DNA of 64,000 nucleotides from Brugia malayi (taxonomy: Eukaryota > Nematoda > Chromadorea > Rhabditida > Onchocercidae): assembly GCF_000002995.4 (NCBI RefSeq), contig NW_025062479.1:3493721-3557720 (forward strand), read 5' to 3'. This document shows, piece after piece, positions 46,311 through 64,000 of the stretch. The translations under genes were made by a program, and so were the position numbers. The notes under the pieces are model-generated. The model saw nothing but the letters and a program-made list of their open reading frames with translations, was not told the origin of the DNA and ran no database searches. How positions within the stretch are numbered: position 1 is the first letter of the stretch; every line of letters starts with the position of its first letter.

Positions 46311-47829
46311 GTAGTCATATGCAGTTGCAAAATAACTCTGAATTTCTCCGAATTTGAAAAAATTTTTAAGATTCTTCCGCAGGTCCGAGGAATTCACATA
46401 TTTAGAAAGTTGAAAACTGAATCCTCTGAAAATCTACAAGTTTTTTTCTTCATGTTTACCTTTAGTTGCGTTAAGATAATATTATTATTTTAAGTTTATT
46501 TAATAGTAATTTATTGTTCATTATAGTTTTTAAGTGTAATGTACCAAACAAATGGGATCTGGATACTTTTTTGCGTAACAATCACTTTGAGCTTTTCAAA
46601 TTTTGTTACCAAATTGACTGACAAAAATTCTAAACCACTAAACCACTACTCTTATTAACATCCAGGCGAAAGATTTTTCAGGAAGTCAACTAGAATAATG
46701 ATTTATAGTTGTTGAAGAGAACAGTGATTAAACCAAGAATGTTGTAAAAAGACATCACACACTTTGCTAGAAATAACAAAGCTCTAAACATGCAATTTTT
46801 GAATTTTTTTTAAAATTTTATTTTAAAATTGATTAAGGTTGAATCAAAATTAGAGGAATTTGAGGTAATATCAAATACTGATACTTAATGGATACTTAAA
46901 AACTTTTTTTTTAACTTACCATCGTTGATCTTAGATAGGTGGAGATCATAACCTCTGATGTTTAAAGGCTAATCGAGACTCAACCAAAATGCTCATTTTC
47001 TTTGCATACACTGTCAATATAATTTATTGAGAAGACATCAATTACGAAATATAACAGAAGTGTGCTTTCCAGTTAACGGTTCACTATTGGGCATATTTTA
47101 CTGAATGATAGTATCATGATAGTTATCTCTATGCACCCACTTTTTTATTGGAAAATGCCATCAGTATATCTTTAACAATATCCATGACTGATTAATGAAA
47201 TGTGATGTTGCTTGATGTTAATTTTTTCTTCTGTTTTCTGCACACAATGACAGGAAAAATATTCGGTTAAGTAATCACTACTGAGAAAACGGAAATAATA
47301 CAAATCAAGTTTAAACCGTTGATTCACAAATTTGTCGAGCGCAGTATAATTATTAGATTCTGGTAGTAAGTATCACTAGCGACGATTAGCAAAAAAGAAA
47401 ATACAAGAAATTAGAAAAAAAAATTTATGCTGCAGAGTGTAGTTTAATTTAAAAATGGATTATCATATATACACAATAAATTGAAATTAATCCATAACAA
47501 TTTTCATAGAACATTACTAGAAAATCACTAATTTTTCACTGATAAATTTTAAAAATACCAATAAAGTATGGACTTGCAAATAAGACTTTTAAGGAAATTG
47601 GATGATTTTGTAAAATAATGTATAAAAAAGATATTTAGAATGATCACTATAAAATGTAAATAAAAAGATTTTAGTTGCTCACTGTTCTTTTAATCACATA
47701 TTTCTTCGACATCGATGATTTGTTGTTAAAACCAACTTCAGGGATAGTAGAGGTAGTTAAATCTAGAATTGAAACATTTTGAAAAGTCATCATGATCATT
47801 TTACCAAATCTATTAATGTCCAATTTAGT

Positions 47830-49065
47830 CTAGAAAGAGAATAGAATTAAAGGAAGAGCTAACCGGCCAAGAACATGTGGCAGACTTGCAATAATATGTC
47901 CATAATTACTTATATTATTGTAAATTTCAAAAACAGGAGCTGCTATCAATGCGTTGTTTTTCGCAATTGTGAATGTTGTTTGCTTAGGAAGCTCCACGAC
48001 GAATACTTTTATCATCTCTTTTGGTTTAGTGATATGTGAAGGAATATAAGGATACTAAACAGTTTTAATTACATCATCATTTTCTTAAAATCTTTCTCTT
48101 TCTCAAAAAGATTCTTAAAATTAGATGGCTGTAACATCTCCACTATTGAACTATAACATTGATCGTCAATTAAGGAAAAAAAAAAAGGTTAGCAAGTGGA
48201 CAACTGTAGATTTTATTTTACACTTCATTTACTGTCATTTTATGACACAAGTTCTCGGGAAGTGACCTACAATGGATTCTTCAAAATTGGGACGCCACCA
48301 TTTTGCGGCAACATGTTGTATTTGGCAAACTGCTTCTGCAGTATCTTTAAATCCCATAACCTGGAAAAGTAGATCTACCAACATCTACCACGACGTACTA
48401 GAGCTTTAATAACAAGTAAACTTATTTGTACCTCAGCCATCAGTCGTTTCATTCCATCGATTTCATCTTCACTGTTATACAGTGTCACCTCAGGCCTACA
48501 AGTAAACTATACGTGAATCGCGTTGAATCAATTTTTTTTTCAGATGCTTAGTTGTACAAAGCCATTAGTCCGCAGTTAATTTGTTGAACTCAAAGTCTAT
48601 GTACTGTTGTAGGAAAAAGGAAAACATACAACTTCGACGACTGTATCTGACCAACTCCATTTTTTAAGAGCAACACGTGAATGATGGAATTTTGATGACC
48701 TAGTAGAACACCTTGCACCGTGCGAATCATACCATTATTTTCATATTGTTGTCGCAGTTTCAAAGATTGCTTATAATCGAATATTTGTGGAGGATCCTCA
48801 TAATCATTGTTTTGTACAGAGTAATTAGTCAAAGGATACCTAGATGGATATATGTATCGCTATGGAATCCTGTTATCAGTATTACTTTACGCAAAACGAA
48901 AATGCATTGAAAAGATCAGTACAAAACGATAATTTTTTCCAATAGGATGATAGAACTGGTAGAGTTCTTGTTGTCAACTTACAATCTAATAACGCTACTC
49001 ATGCATCGGCGTTCATTTTTTTCACTAGACACCGTTGAAAATTTAGACCCTGTCACTGTAGTCAT
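47830..49065 (-). CDS. Diverged homologue of cleavage factor Im 25 kDa subunit (CFIm25/NUDT21)
   Basis: CFIm25 is the Nudix-fold subunit of mammalian cleavage factor I that recognises UGUA and guides poly(A)-site choice. Exons 49065-48983, 48839-48630, 48495-48432, 48360-48271, 48054-47830 give 223 residues (human 227) in consistent phase. Matches: RLYPLTNYSV, NGMIRTVQGVLLGHQ, HVLLLKNG, SEDEIDGMKRLMAE, AAKWWRPNFEE, YPYIPSHITKPKE, IAAPVFEIYNN, IIASLPHVLGR. As in the family, the Nudix box is degenerate and catalysis is not expected; here the PGGEL of CFIm25 is replaced by PEVTL. Residues that bind UGUA in the human protein (Arg63, Phe103) align with Gln and Ser. CFIm25 is normally very conserved, so this may be a fast-evolving paralogue rather than the main factor. 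The ATG is the first in frame after a stop. Confidence 0.86.
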
Positions 49066-54520
<5,455 letters not shown>

Positions 54521-54569
54521 TTTTTTATTTTTGGAAAAAACTTAAGTGATTTATTACGAGTATCTGTTC

Positions 54570-54571
54570 TG

Positions 54572-54609
<38 letters not shown>

Positions 54610-54611
54610 CA
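54570..54611 (+). repeat. (AT)n array with TGTC/GACA ends, perfect hairpin
   Basis: TGTC, about 17 AT units, then GACA form a fully self-complementary 42-nt element 50 nt after the MFSD11-like stop codon, probably within its 3' UTR. Confidence 0.85.
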
Positions 54612-56940
54612 ATATATTTAATGTCGGTGAGGGAAAATTAAGTGAAGGCATTCATTTGAATTCTTAACTGATTCACTGGTCATCTGAAGGGAAATGGACT
54701 TTAGAAGGGAAAATATATTTGTAGTTGCTCGATTTGCATTTCTTATCTATTTTGCATTGTGTATTATTTATATGTAATTAACATGAAATTATACCGAACG
54801 ATTGTGTAGAACTGGCGCCGATTATTAAAAAATTTTTCAGTTTGTTTCATACACTGGTCAATTTTTTTGCCTCTTCAAAATTTACATTGACATTAGCCCT
54901 AGGTAATCCACACACAATAACGCCCTTTATTTAAACGATTGCATTATCACCTTTGTATACTTGAGACGGTTTCTCTACCGCTATTCCGGATTTTAGGAAG
55001 GCGGCAAATCGATTTTTTTGATCTCGTGTAATACAAATTAAATAGTTGCAGTGGTGATGTTGTAGTATTGGGCAATGCGATAATGATAGAATTATATTGA
55101 GAGATCTTCATTAATTAGCTTTTTTCCGTTATGGTTTGGGTTGTAATGCTGATACAGCGGTAAAATGCAAATCCAAGCTCAGTTTGAAGCAGAATCTTTA
55201 AAAATGAATGATTGCGCTCACTCTTTCGAAATTGTGGTATGGCTTGCGTATGTTACTCCAGTCATGGTAACTAGCCATTTCCTAAATTGTATATGTTTCG
55301 GTTAAATAATGGATTTTTTTAAGCAGTCTTTTAGGTGCGGAAGCACTATTTCATTAACTCATAAGCTTTACGTCGACATTTGTCCATTTTTTAATGGCGA
55401 TAAACTGCATTTGTGAGAAACTGGTTGATGATGTAACTTGGTCGCTGTCCAAATATTATGGATGACAATGTATTATTGTCTGTGCACGATTTTTTTAATT
55501 TCTTTTTTCTTGAACTTTCTTTAAATTTAATTTACTTGCCCGCTTGCTCATCTAATTTGAGTTAGGTGTAAGGTTGAAGCTAATTTTAATTTTTCCAAAT
55601 ATATCAACATTGTTTTTAGTACAGGTAGGGCAGCACATTCAAATCGATGCCTCTTAAAATGCTGCTTACAAAGTTGCGCAGATTTTTTGCACTTCGTCAT
55701 AACAGCAGCGTATCGACGAAGTTTTGAAATGACATTTCAGAACTTCTTAGATGTAAAAACGCCATTGAAAGTTTTCTAAAGATTGCCATAGTGTTGATTT
55801 CTGTTGTCATTGATAGAGATGATAAAGAGATCACAAGTACCTCTTATTATCAATTCATGAATAGTTTATAAGAAAAGAGCATTTTCAACTTACTGATAAA
55901 AATGGTTTCTCATAGTAGACCAAGTATTATCAATTCCTGGCTGCTTGAAAGGTGCATTTTTAAAACTTCATCAGTTGATCTTGTAGATGAGACTCTCGCG
56001 CAGAAACAATCTTCTTGAGGGGTGACTTTTAGTCGTTATATTTACCCCCATTTTTCTATTTCATCATACATTCAACTGTTTTGGTGAATGTAGTGGTAGG
56101 CACAGTACAATGTACAACGAATATCTATGTGTCTCGTTAGCTGATGACCTCTGACCTATGCTCATAATGCTCATATTGTTCTTTATTCACTGACTTGTCT
56201 ATTTCACTCTTTCAACCTCCTCCCCCCCCCCCCTGTTCATCATAAATGTCTCGCCTCTTTCCATCTGTTTCATTATACCCTGACCACTATGGTACACGCT
56301 GAATAAAATGACTACTAATGGTCACTACGTTAGATGGAGTGAGAGGCAGTGACCACGTGAACTGTGTGAGCGATAATGGTTGTAACTGTGGTACTTTGAC
56401 TTGAGTGATGCATATGTGATAGGAAGAGTCCAGCTTAGTGGTGCTGTATCTAAGGGAAGCTTGTTATTCCATTTACGGTTGATACATTGAAGACTGGCGA
56501 TTTATCATCCAGTAGGAATTTCTGTTCTTTCTTACTTCTTTTGGTTGGTTTTTTTTCTTTTTTTGGGGGGATTTGAGATGATATTCTGGTAGCAGTTGTA
56601 TACTTCTGAGATACCGCTAGAGATAGGGAAAGAGAGAGAGAGAGAGTTGAAGTGAAGAAAATGAAATGTGGACTTTGAAGCGGTAATCTCCAATTGTAAA
56701 TTTCTAGACCGAAACGCATCCCTTCCTTTTAATCGCTCTTTATGTATTCCATTACGACTCATTTAAATAAGGTTATCTGCACTATATCATTGCATAAAAT
56801 ACCGCAGCATTTCCTTGTTCCCTATTGTTGCTTTCTCGAACTGAACTTAGTTCAGTCCTTATTCTGCGAGCATTCTGATCAATCACTCGACTCTCAAATT
56901 TACTAGTATCATCAATCTGTTTAACTGAAATATCAACTCA
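54612..56940. other. Interval upstream of the nuclear receptor gene
   Basis: Includes a run of 12 C at 56222-56233, unusual in this AT-rich sequence, and an AG repeat at about 56630-56646. No coding exon was recognised. Minus-strand frames of 76-89 codons near 56450-56762 only reflect the simple repeat. Confidence 0.45.
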
Positions 56941-56961
56941 TTTGTTCAGATTGCAACGATG
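56941..56961 (+). promoter_or_regulatory. Probable spliced-leader acceptor of the nuclear receptor gene
   Basis: TTTGTTCAG, then ATTGCAACG (9 nt), then ATG. It has the same spacing as in the MFSD11-like gene. An untranslated upstream exon is the alternative explanation. Confidence 0.5.
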
Positions 56962-59900
56962 AGTTTTGTAACGTCAGCACCAAGAAGGCCCGTTCCCTCG
57001 AATAAAGCATCAACGGAGTCAGTTTTTTTACCGGCGAGAAAATCATCAACATCAGTAATTCCTGAGCCAACTGCTGCATCTGTGCCATATAACGCAACAC
57101 CACAATGTCCAGTAGATATCATCCAGAACAATTGGAACGGATCGTCGGGAACCTTTCCACAACTTGAATTTATACAAACCTCAAACTTTCAGCAACCGGA
57201 TACTAGATCTGCAGTAATACCGCAGAATGAAACAACGAATTCAACTAATGGTTACGTCATCCCGTCTGGGAACTATAATGGGGTGCAGTCGTATCCACAA
57301 CAAACGCGCTTGCCTGATGTACGTTATTGTGATAGATCTTATTACGGTAACGAATCAGCCAACAATGGGCAATCACGTTTAGCTTCACGTACTACAGATG
57401 GTTAGAGCATTTCTCGATTTTTCAGAAGTTTTTTATTTTAATTTTTCAAGTTTCATAGAAATGAGTACATTCTTTACTGCTATTTGTCTTTTGTTTTGCA
57501 CTGCATGTATCGAAATATGTGACGTACCTATCATTCACAGGCAGTGGAGAAATGCACCCTGTAGTACATACTTGTGGTACATCATAGCGAAGTTTTTTTT
57601 GGGGCAAATTTCACCTAAACTATTATTTTAAAAATGTAATTGCCGTGTTAGTTTAGTTTTCATTTTCAAAAAAAAGTATCTGAACTTACTGGTAAGTTTG
57701 CCATAATTTCTACTTCTTTTCTCACGAAAGTATTTTTGAGAGAAATAAAGTGGATAAAAGAGCTGCTTAAAGGAAACAAAAAGGGACAATACTATTCAAA
57801 GCTACTGTAGGAAAAAAAAATGCTCATATCACCGATTTTTATAGACACTTTTGTCTTTCATCTGGATTTCATTTAGATTTGCATTACTATAGCAGCTTTG
57901 GACAGTTTTTTTTTTTTTTGAAAATAGCTGTTATTTGTACCTATAAATTTTTGAGGATAGTGTTATTTGAATAAATTTTTATCATTAAAAAAAAGTGTGA
58001 AATGAATTCGCAAAGAAGATTGTTGTACTTCCTTTTGGAATTTTCGCTTTTTTGTCAAATATTTGCACGCCCTATTAAGGAACATTCCCACTTCTTTTAT
58101 TCATTTGTCGCATTTCTGGTATTTGACGAGGGCGAACAAAGTTTTAATTCATTAATCTTCAAAAATGAAAATATATCTTTATCAGATGGAAAGTTCTAAT
58201 TTATTACCTTCACTTTCCCTGCGTGTAGTACATTTCATTTATTTCCGGCCTTATTTGACATTCTCGACAAATGAGAAATCTTGAGTGAGAAGGAAATTTC
58301 GAATTTGCACATAAGGTAAAATTTTAACAAATTTTTAATTTTGAGGGATGCATGTCTGCATAATAATTGAAATAATTCGCCGATCAGATGCAGCGTATTT
58401 CACGTTGAGGTTGCCGCTGAAAACATTTGCATTGTTTTGGTGAACAAAACTTATTTATATACTACTTTACCAGTTCTCATTAAAGTATTTTCTTCAATCC
58501 ACAATTGATGATTAACTGCACAAGTTAGTATAACTTTAGTTTGGATTTTCCATTCATTTTCATGCATAAAATGTGCTCTGAACTTTAAAGAACAAACTGC
58601 AACCTACTGAAACCTGATTTTAGAGCTTTATCCAGACAGTTCAACAGATAACAAGCCGGCATTATGCAAGGTATGTGGTGACAAATCGAGTGGCTTTCAT
58701 TATGGAGTTACAGCCTGTGAAGGATGTAAAGTAACACTTTTCATTTCTTATTTTTCTTCAGTGTCGATGAATTTACAATAAGAATGTGAAATGGTAACAT
58801 TTACTCTCACTCCTATTTCAAGATATTCAAAGCTCAAAAAAAAATTTTTTTTTTTGAACTTTTGAAATTCCGGAAAATTTAAGAAGAATTAGTCAATGCT
58901 ACGTGGAAAAATATTCTTGTTAGTTACATTCATCGTTCTGATTATGGATTTGTAAGAGAATATTAATGTAAGATGATGTAAGACCGATTAGCCTGACATC
59001 TTCTGACTGAGAATGGTATGAGTAAAAGTACTTGCTAGTACCAATACTTGACTAGTGATTAGACAGCTGACTTTATTGTGTCAGCTATTGTTGAAATTAA
59101 AGGTGCTTTACAATTAAAAATTCCCTTCTGTATTTATATCTTCATTTTCGTCGCTGTTATCAATATTTTCAGAACAAGTCCCATTTTTCTTATCATATAA
59201 TAATCAAATCGCGCAATAGTAATATCTTCAAACAGTTATCTTATGCTTCCTATAAAATATAATAGCTAGAATTAATGCATCGTAGTTATGCTGCTGTTTT
59301 CTGTAGACACAGCAAAATTTGCTGTATAAATACGGATCAGAAGCTGTTGGTGGAGGAAAATATATAAGCGAACTTTACTTAATTACTACCTTGTAATAAA
59401 ACTTTAAGACTCTGAAAAAATTCAAAGCAATGCATTTGTGGTATTAATGATTAATTTGTTTAGGACTAATTCATTTAGGGATTTTTCCGGCGCAGTATTC
59501 AAAAACAAATGGAATATCGATGTTTGAGAGACGGAAAATGTCACATACATCGTTTAAACAGAAACCGATGCCAGTTCTGCCGGTTTAGGAAATGCCTTGC
59601 TGTTGGAATGTCTCGCGATTGTATGCCGCTTTCCTTTTTTACTTTAAGTCATACCACTTTTGAAATGAAAAGTAGAAAGAATGGATATGAATGGCTTAAT
59701 ACTCTAAAGTGCAAGCGCTATAAACTGTATTTAGTTTTAAAAAATTAAAAAAAATATTTCGTTCAAAAGAAAAAATTACATTGAAAAACTGAAAGTTTAC
59801 TATACTGTAAGAGTTTTATGGGGACTGAAATTCTCGGAAATATGATTACTTTAAATTAAATCTTTTAAGCAGTGCGTTATGGACGAACACCACGACATAA

Positions 59901-62033
59901 GGGAGATGAAATTGATAACGAAAATATACCGTTGTGGGAAGAAACATCGAAATTCACACATTACGAAGTTGCGGATGTTACAAATGCGCGCTTGCAAAAT
60001 TTTATAGAAAGCGTAACTAAGGCTCACTTGACTTGCTGCAACTACGTACCTAGCACTTTAAAAGATCTGAAGCCTGGCGTGATCCATCGTGTATGATTCA
60101 TTTTTGCCTAAAACCAATGCTGGCTGAGAAAGTGAACAGATTTTTAGATATCCTGTGTTTTATGTCGTCCTAACAATTTCATTAAGTATTCCAGGAAATA
60201 CTACCAAAAATTTCAGCTTCCCCATACTAAATTACCCTCTGCTAACCGACAGCATTTGTGGCATTCCATGAATGAAGCCCTGTTCGAAGACTTGGGGCGC
60301 TTCATTGAATTTTCTAAACGCATACCTGGTTTGTTTTTACTTTTTACATTTTTTTAAATGCATTTTTTCATAATAAAAATAAATTATGTTCCAGTGGGAG
60401 GAGGGAAGTCAATTTTTTTGAGATTTGTAGTTTTTTTTTTCAATACAACACACATATGTTGATTTAAATGGATGAAATGGATGCATATTATTTGACGCTT
60501 TCCTTCTTTATAGAATACTGGACTAGAAAAATGTTGCTTCCTGCAAGTTTCACACCCTAAATTATAGGATTCATTACTATTTCTCACAAGGATCAAATCT
60601 TAGCTGTCAAAACTGCATTCTTCGAAGTATGGCTTGTTTGGATCAGTCGTACTATGAATTCGAAAACGGGAACATTAACATTTTCTCATGGAATAACTTT
60701 TTCTCGAGAGCAGCTCAGTATTGTTTACGGATTAGTACTTGTTAAACAAATGTTCGAATTTGGTGATAACTTTAGAACTTATAAGCTTAGTGAATGTCTA
60801 CTTGGATTGTATTGTGCTGTCCTTCTACTCACACAAGGTTTGTTCTTTACCTTTCTTTGAAATCTGAGCTTCTACCCTTGTGAGTTTTTCTTTGTGAATT
60901 TTCTAAGATTCGAGTACAAATGCATGCATACTTACTTTCTCTTGGCTCTAACGATGCCCATTCGTGTATAGCTTTAGTGGGTTTTGCCAGAATCAAAAAC
61001 TGTTCAGCTCTTTATCGTGGTGCACTTATTATAACTGTCACTTTTCTGATATTATTTAATTGCTTGTTATTTCTTCCGGAGGCTGTAACATCCAGGGTGC
61101 TTTCGAAGTGCATGGTTTTGACTGACTTATGCTGATAGTTTTTTTTTGTTAACTTGCTTACATGATTACTGTCAGTATTCAAGCAAGTTTTGCAAAAGTT
61201 TTATTCTGTTAAATTTTGCAAAAATCAAAGTCGGATGTTTTAGAAAAGCATGAAAGAATAAAATTTTGCAAACGAACTTTTTATCTTTTATGTCCAGCTT
61301 CTAAAAGATAAGATTAATACAGCGAAAAAAAAAAAAGCTTATAATCTAAGAGGGACCAATTACTTTAGATAATATTCCAAAATTGGAAAAACCTCACAAA
61401 ATGCTCATTTTACGTGAAAGGGTTATGTATGCACTCAAATTACAATTGTCAACAGAACGGCCGGAGGAAAGTGAGTTGTTCCATTCGTTGCTTGTAAAGC
61501 GAGAATTACTTCGTTCAATTGGTTTGTTTCATTTTTTTCTTTACTTTTTCAATACTTTATTTGTCCTCCACTGATTTGAAAGTTTTAGGATTATAAGTCT
61601 TTTCTTATAGAAGAAAAGGCTTATGAAAAGGTGGCTAACAAAATAGTTTAGGGAAGCTTTATTTTAAACCTCTGTTCTCATTTCATCAAATCCAGTTAGT
61701 TTTCTCATAAAAGCTCTGAAACTAAGAAAAAAATAACGTATTTTTGAAATGCACAACTTATCTATAAGATCTAATAAAAAATAAATTATAGTAATGGAAA
61801 ATAATTGTTTAGCTGTTCGGCACCAAATGGCTCTGGATTGGTATCGTGTACATTTGGATCTGATTCGTTTACCACAAATTTTTGTCGATCTTTACGATTT
61901 GGATGGTCCGAAATTGGCGTCTAGATCGAGCTTCACTGATTCAGTTGCATCACTTGAAGCTGATCAAACGATAAAGGAGAATGTTGTTGGAAAGAGAGAT
62001 GTTGATTCGACATCAGAAGATGATTCCGATTAA
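56959..62033 (+). CDS. sex-1: Nuclear receptor of the E78/SEX-1 (NR1E) type
   Basis: Ligand-type zinc-finger transcription factor. Exons 56959-57400, 58624-58730, 59479-59620, 59870-60090, 60217-60328, 60568-60837, 61369-61521, 61792-62033 give 562 residues in consistent phase. Residues 1-148 are Ser/Thr/Asn-rich. The DNA-binding domain (about 162-228) has all eight zinc cysteines and the P-box CEGCKGFFRR. The signature [26 protein letters not shown] and GMSRDSVRYGR fits insect E78 and C. elegans SEX-1 better than E75/Rev-erb. The ligand-binding domain (about 290-545) has [14 protein letters not shown] (helix 3) and [23 protein letters not shown] near the end resembles an AF-2 helix with Asp for Glu. 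The tail is acidic. In C. elegans sex-1 acts in counting X chromosomes; that role here would be inference. Intron 1 is 1.2 kb. Confidence 0.92.
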
Positions 62034-62997
62034 ACAGTGATTTGACACTAAAAAATAATTCTTATTAACCCGAACTTTTATTGAAATGGAATTTGAGATT
62101 AAAGATTCATACACTTTTTAAAATAACTGTTCATAATACTCACGCACATAGTTACCATCGTCCGTTAGGAATGATAGCTCCAGTACTTTAAAATTATTTC
62201 AATTTTTCTTCGAAAGAATAATATTTACTCATTCATATTGTTTAAATCACTTCATTTGAATTTTTCATTTATACCGTGGCACATTAAAATTTAATACATT
62301 AGAATTATATGTTAAATTAAATACATTTCGAAAGAGGAAAAGGAGAAGAATGTTACATACTGTATGATACTTCTGTAAAAACATTTATGTTAAAAAATAT
62401 CAGCAATTGTTTTTAATTATGTTACTTTTTTCTTCGAGTAAGTCGGATCGGTTCTTTTCAACACAATATATGTCGAGTAGTAGAAGATAGAGCAATGAAC
62501 GAAAGTTGTGGGCAATCTATTACAAAGCCATATATTTATATTATTTTCGATGATAACCGATTACTTGTTCCATCGATCATTTCTTCTAGTATCCAGTGGT
62601 ACTGTTGTAAATGGTTGAGCAAGTAAAACTCTGATTACCATAAAAGTAAGTTGTCATTACGAAAACGGTGCTATAACTTACTCAACTGCATCAACCACTA
62701 GGCAGCTTGATATTGACTTCCTTGATGAGAAACAAGTTGTATATTTCTAGTTGTCTGTTGGTGGATGAGTGTATGTGAGATCGGAGGTGTCTATATAGGT
62801 ATTATATTTCTTCGTCATCTTTATGTGTGCATGTGGCTTGTAGCTTATAGGCTACAAATTAACTCAGTTGGTATTAAAAGGGTGATAGATATACTCCGAG
62901 CAAGGAGAAACTTTATTTTCATCCAGCAGTTAGCTACCTTCTCTATCTGCTCAAATCAGTTGTGGTGATCCGAATTATTTTAAATATTCCTACTCAA
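62034..62997. other. Interval after the nuclear receptor gene
   Basis: AT-rich 3' flank. A 67-codon frame at 62765-62968 has no splice partners or motif. Nothing else was recognised. Confidence 0.5.
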
Positions 62998-63676
62998 ATG
63001 GGCTCGCGACCATCGTTGTTACAATGTTCTGCCCCATCGGTCCAATCTGACGACTCGACAAGCAACATTGCCAAGATTAATATTTTAATTTTAGGTAGGG
63101 TTTTCCATATTTTGAAATCTTGCAAAAATGGAAAGTTTCCAGGCGAATTTGGAGCATGTTTTTTTTTTTTTTTTTTTTAACAACTATTACCAAATTTGAA
63201 GCTTAGCAACTCTGTGAAATGCTGTTAAAGTCACAGCATAGAATCAGTTATATATAAAAATTTATGTATTATATTACGTAAGCCTGCCAATAATATGCAT
63301 ATATTGTTCAAATAAATTAATGCTTGTTTAATTGTGTTACTTTTTTTGCTTGATATTAGGACCAGTATTGAATATCTCCAAATATTATTTGAAGTAATAT
63401 TCTTACCTTTTAATATTAAGTAATATTTAAGTAATATTCAACAAAGTGGGTAAACGAAGTTTTTCGTTTTAGTACTACAAGTTGGATTTTTCACAACTTA
63501 TAATGAATCGGGTGGAAAGGTAAAATGGAAGTCTCCTTGCCTTTTTGATTCAGAATTTTATCTGCTTTCTCCATGTCGAACAGCTCAGAAGATATTAGTA
63601 AGTTATGGATAATAAGCTAAAATAAAGTATTTCGCTAATAAGCTTCTTTGTTTTATAGGAAAGACATAATTTGTAA
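62998..63676 (+). CDS. Candidate 79-residue protein of unknown family, three exons
   Basis: Exons 62998-63094, 63473-63597 and 63659-63676 join in phase (1, then 0) from ATG to TAA. The product starts MGSRPSLLQCSAPSVQSDDS, has a hydrophobic core (INILILVLQVGFF) and continues WKSPCLFDSEFYLLSPC, ending KILERHNL. Splice sites are GTAGGG/TTTTAG and GTAAGT/TTTATAG. The hydrophobic part could be a single membrane helix (a type II anchor). The first exon alone resembles the start of a small GTPase (AKINILILG), but no P-loop follows. I do not recognise the family. The call rests on phase agreement and residue composition only. Confidence 0.4.
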
Positions 63677-64000
63677 GAAACAAAGGTTATTTCTCGAAAA
63701 ATTTTTAAGGAAAGATCATGAACTCACGAAATCACACATTTTCAATCACCAGGAACACAAAATTTCTGATGATTATGAGTTCTTAGCTGTTTGTTGAAAT
63801 ATTACTGATAAAACAAATTAACCATTTTTCTTTTCTTTTTTTATAAATCGTTGCTTAGTTAAAATGATAGGCTTTTTTAAGAATCTTGATAATTTCCTCT
63901 AACATGTGTTTGATGATAAATTAATATCTTTGCTTATCGATTTTTTCGAAACTGGTGAAAATTAGAAAAAAGTTGTGAGGACAAAAAGTTTGATTATAAT
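63677..64000. other. Terminal interval without recognised features
   Basis: AT-rich sequence with no open frame of note to the window edge. Confidence 0.5.

Larger units (their letters stand above)
44121..47829. other. Non-coding interval with AT repeats upstream of the GH31 gene
   Basis: Carries the GH31 5' flank, an AT array, a 14-nt tandem motif and a 112-codon minus-strand frame (45257-44919) with a hydrophobic segment but no ATG. No further exon was recognised. Confidence 0.45.

Noticed and set aside
62998..63094. Start of a Ras-like small GTPase (AKINILILG)
   Set aside because: The phase-matched next exon has no GxxxxGK[ST] P-loop, so the resemblance is limited to a hydrophobic strand.

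Overview
The window is AT-rich eukaryotic DNA. Its genes consist of many short exons, with nematode-style splice sites (TTTTCAG acceptors; GTAAGT, GTTTGT and GTATGT donors). Two genes have a TTTGCAG- or TTTGTTCAG-type acceptor exactly 9 nt before the start codon, as expected for spliced-leader trans-splicing. Together with the gene content (SEX-1/E78-type nuclear receptor, UNC-93-like transporter, nematode OGA, TAF3, GAPR-1-type CAP protein), this points to a parasitic clade III (filarial-like) nematode. The genus cannot be told from the sequence. Exon models were built by hand: every junction was checked for reading phase, but no transcript evidence was available.

Layout. 1-3689 (+): the 3' half of O-GlcNAcase. 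8411-11311 (+): a TIA-1/TIAR-type RNA-binding protein without its first RRM. 14523-17733 (-): a GPR180/TMEM145-like seven-helix protein. 19073-23338 (-): a CAP/SCP protein with an unresolved Cys-rich 5' end. 25265-25826 (+): a small gene of four exons, probably secreted. 26737-37448 (-): a 25-exon TAF3 (TFIID) gene with an N-terminal histone fold and a C-terminal PHD finger. 38538-44120 (-): a GH31 alpha-glucosidase with a trefoil domain. 47830-49065 (-): a highly diverged CFIm25/NUDT21 homologue. 50947-54520 (+): an MFSD11-type (UNC-93-like) membrane protein with a phase-symmetric optional exon. 56959-62033 (+): a SEX-1/E78 (NR1E) nuclear receptor. 62998-63676 (+): a candidate 79-residue gene of unknown function.

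The genes are independent units and no operon is evident. By function several act in gene expression: TAF3 in promoter recognition, the nuclear receptor in transcription, CFIm25-like in 3'-end choice, the TIAR-like protein in RNA binding, and OGA in removing O-GlcNAc. The others are membrane, lysosomal or secreted proteins. The most unusual items are the RRM1-less TIAR, the CFIm25 homologue whose RNA-contact residues are changed, the small gene with a forced GC-AG intron, the optional MFSD11 exon, a trefoil that lost two cysteines that normally pair, and a 31-nt near-perfect palindrome.
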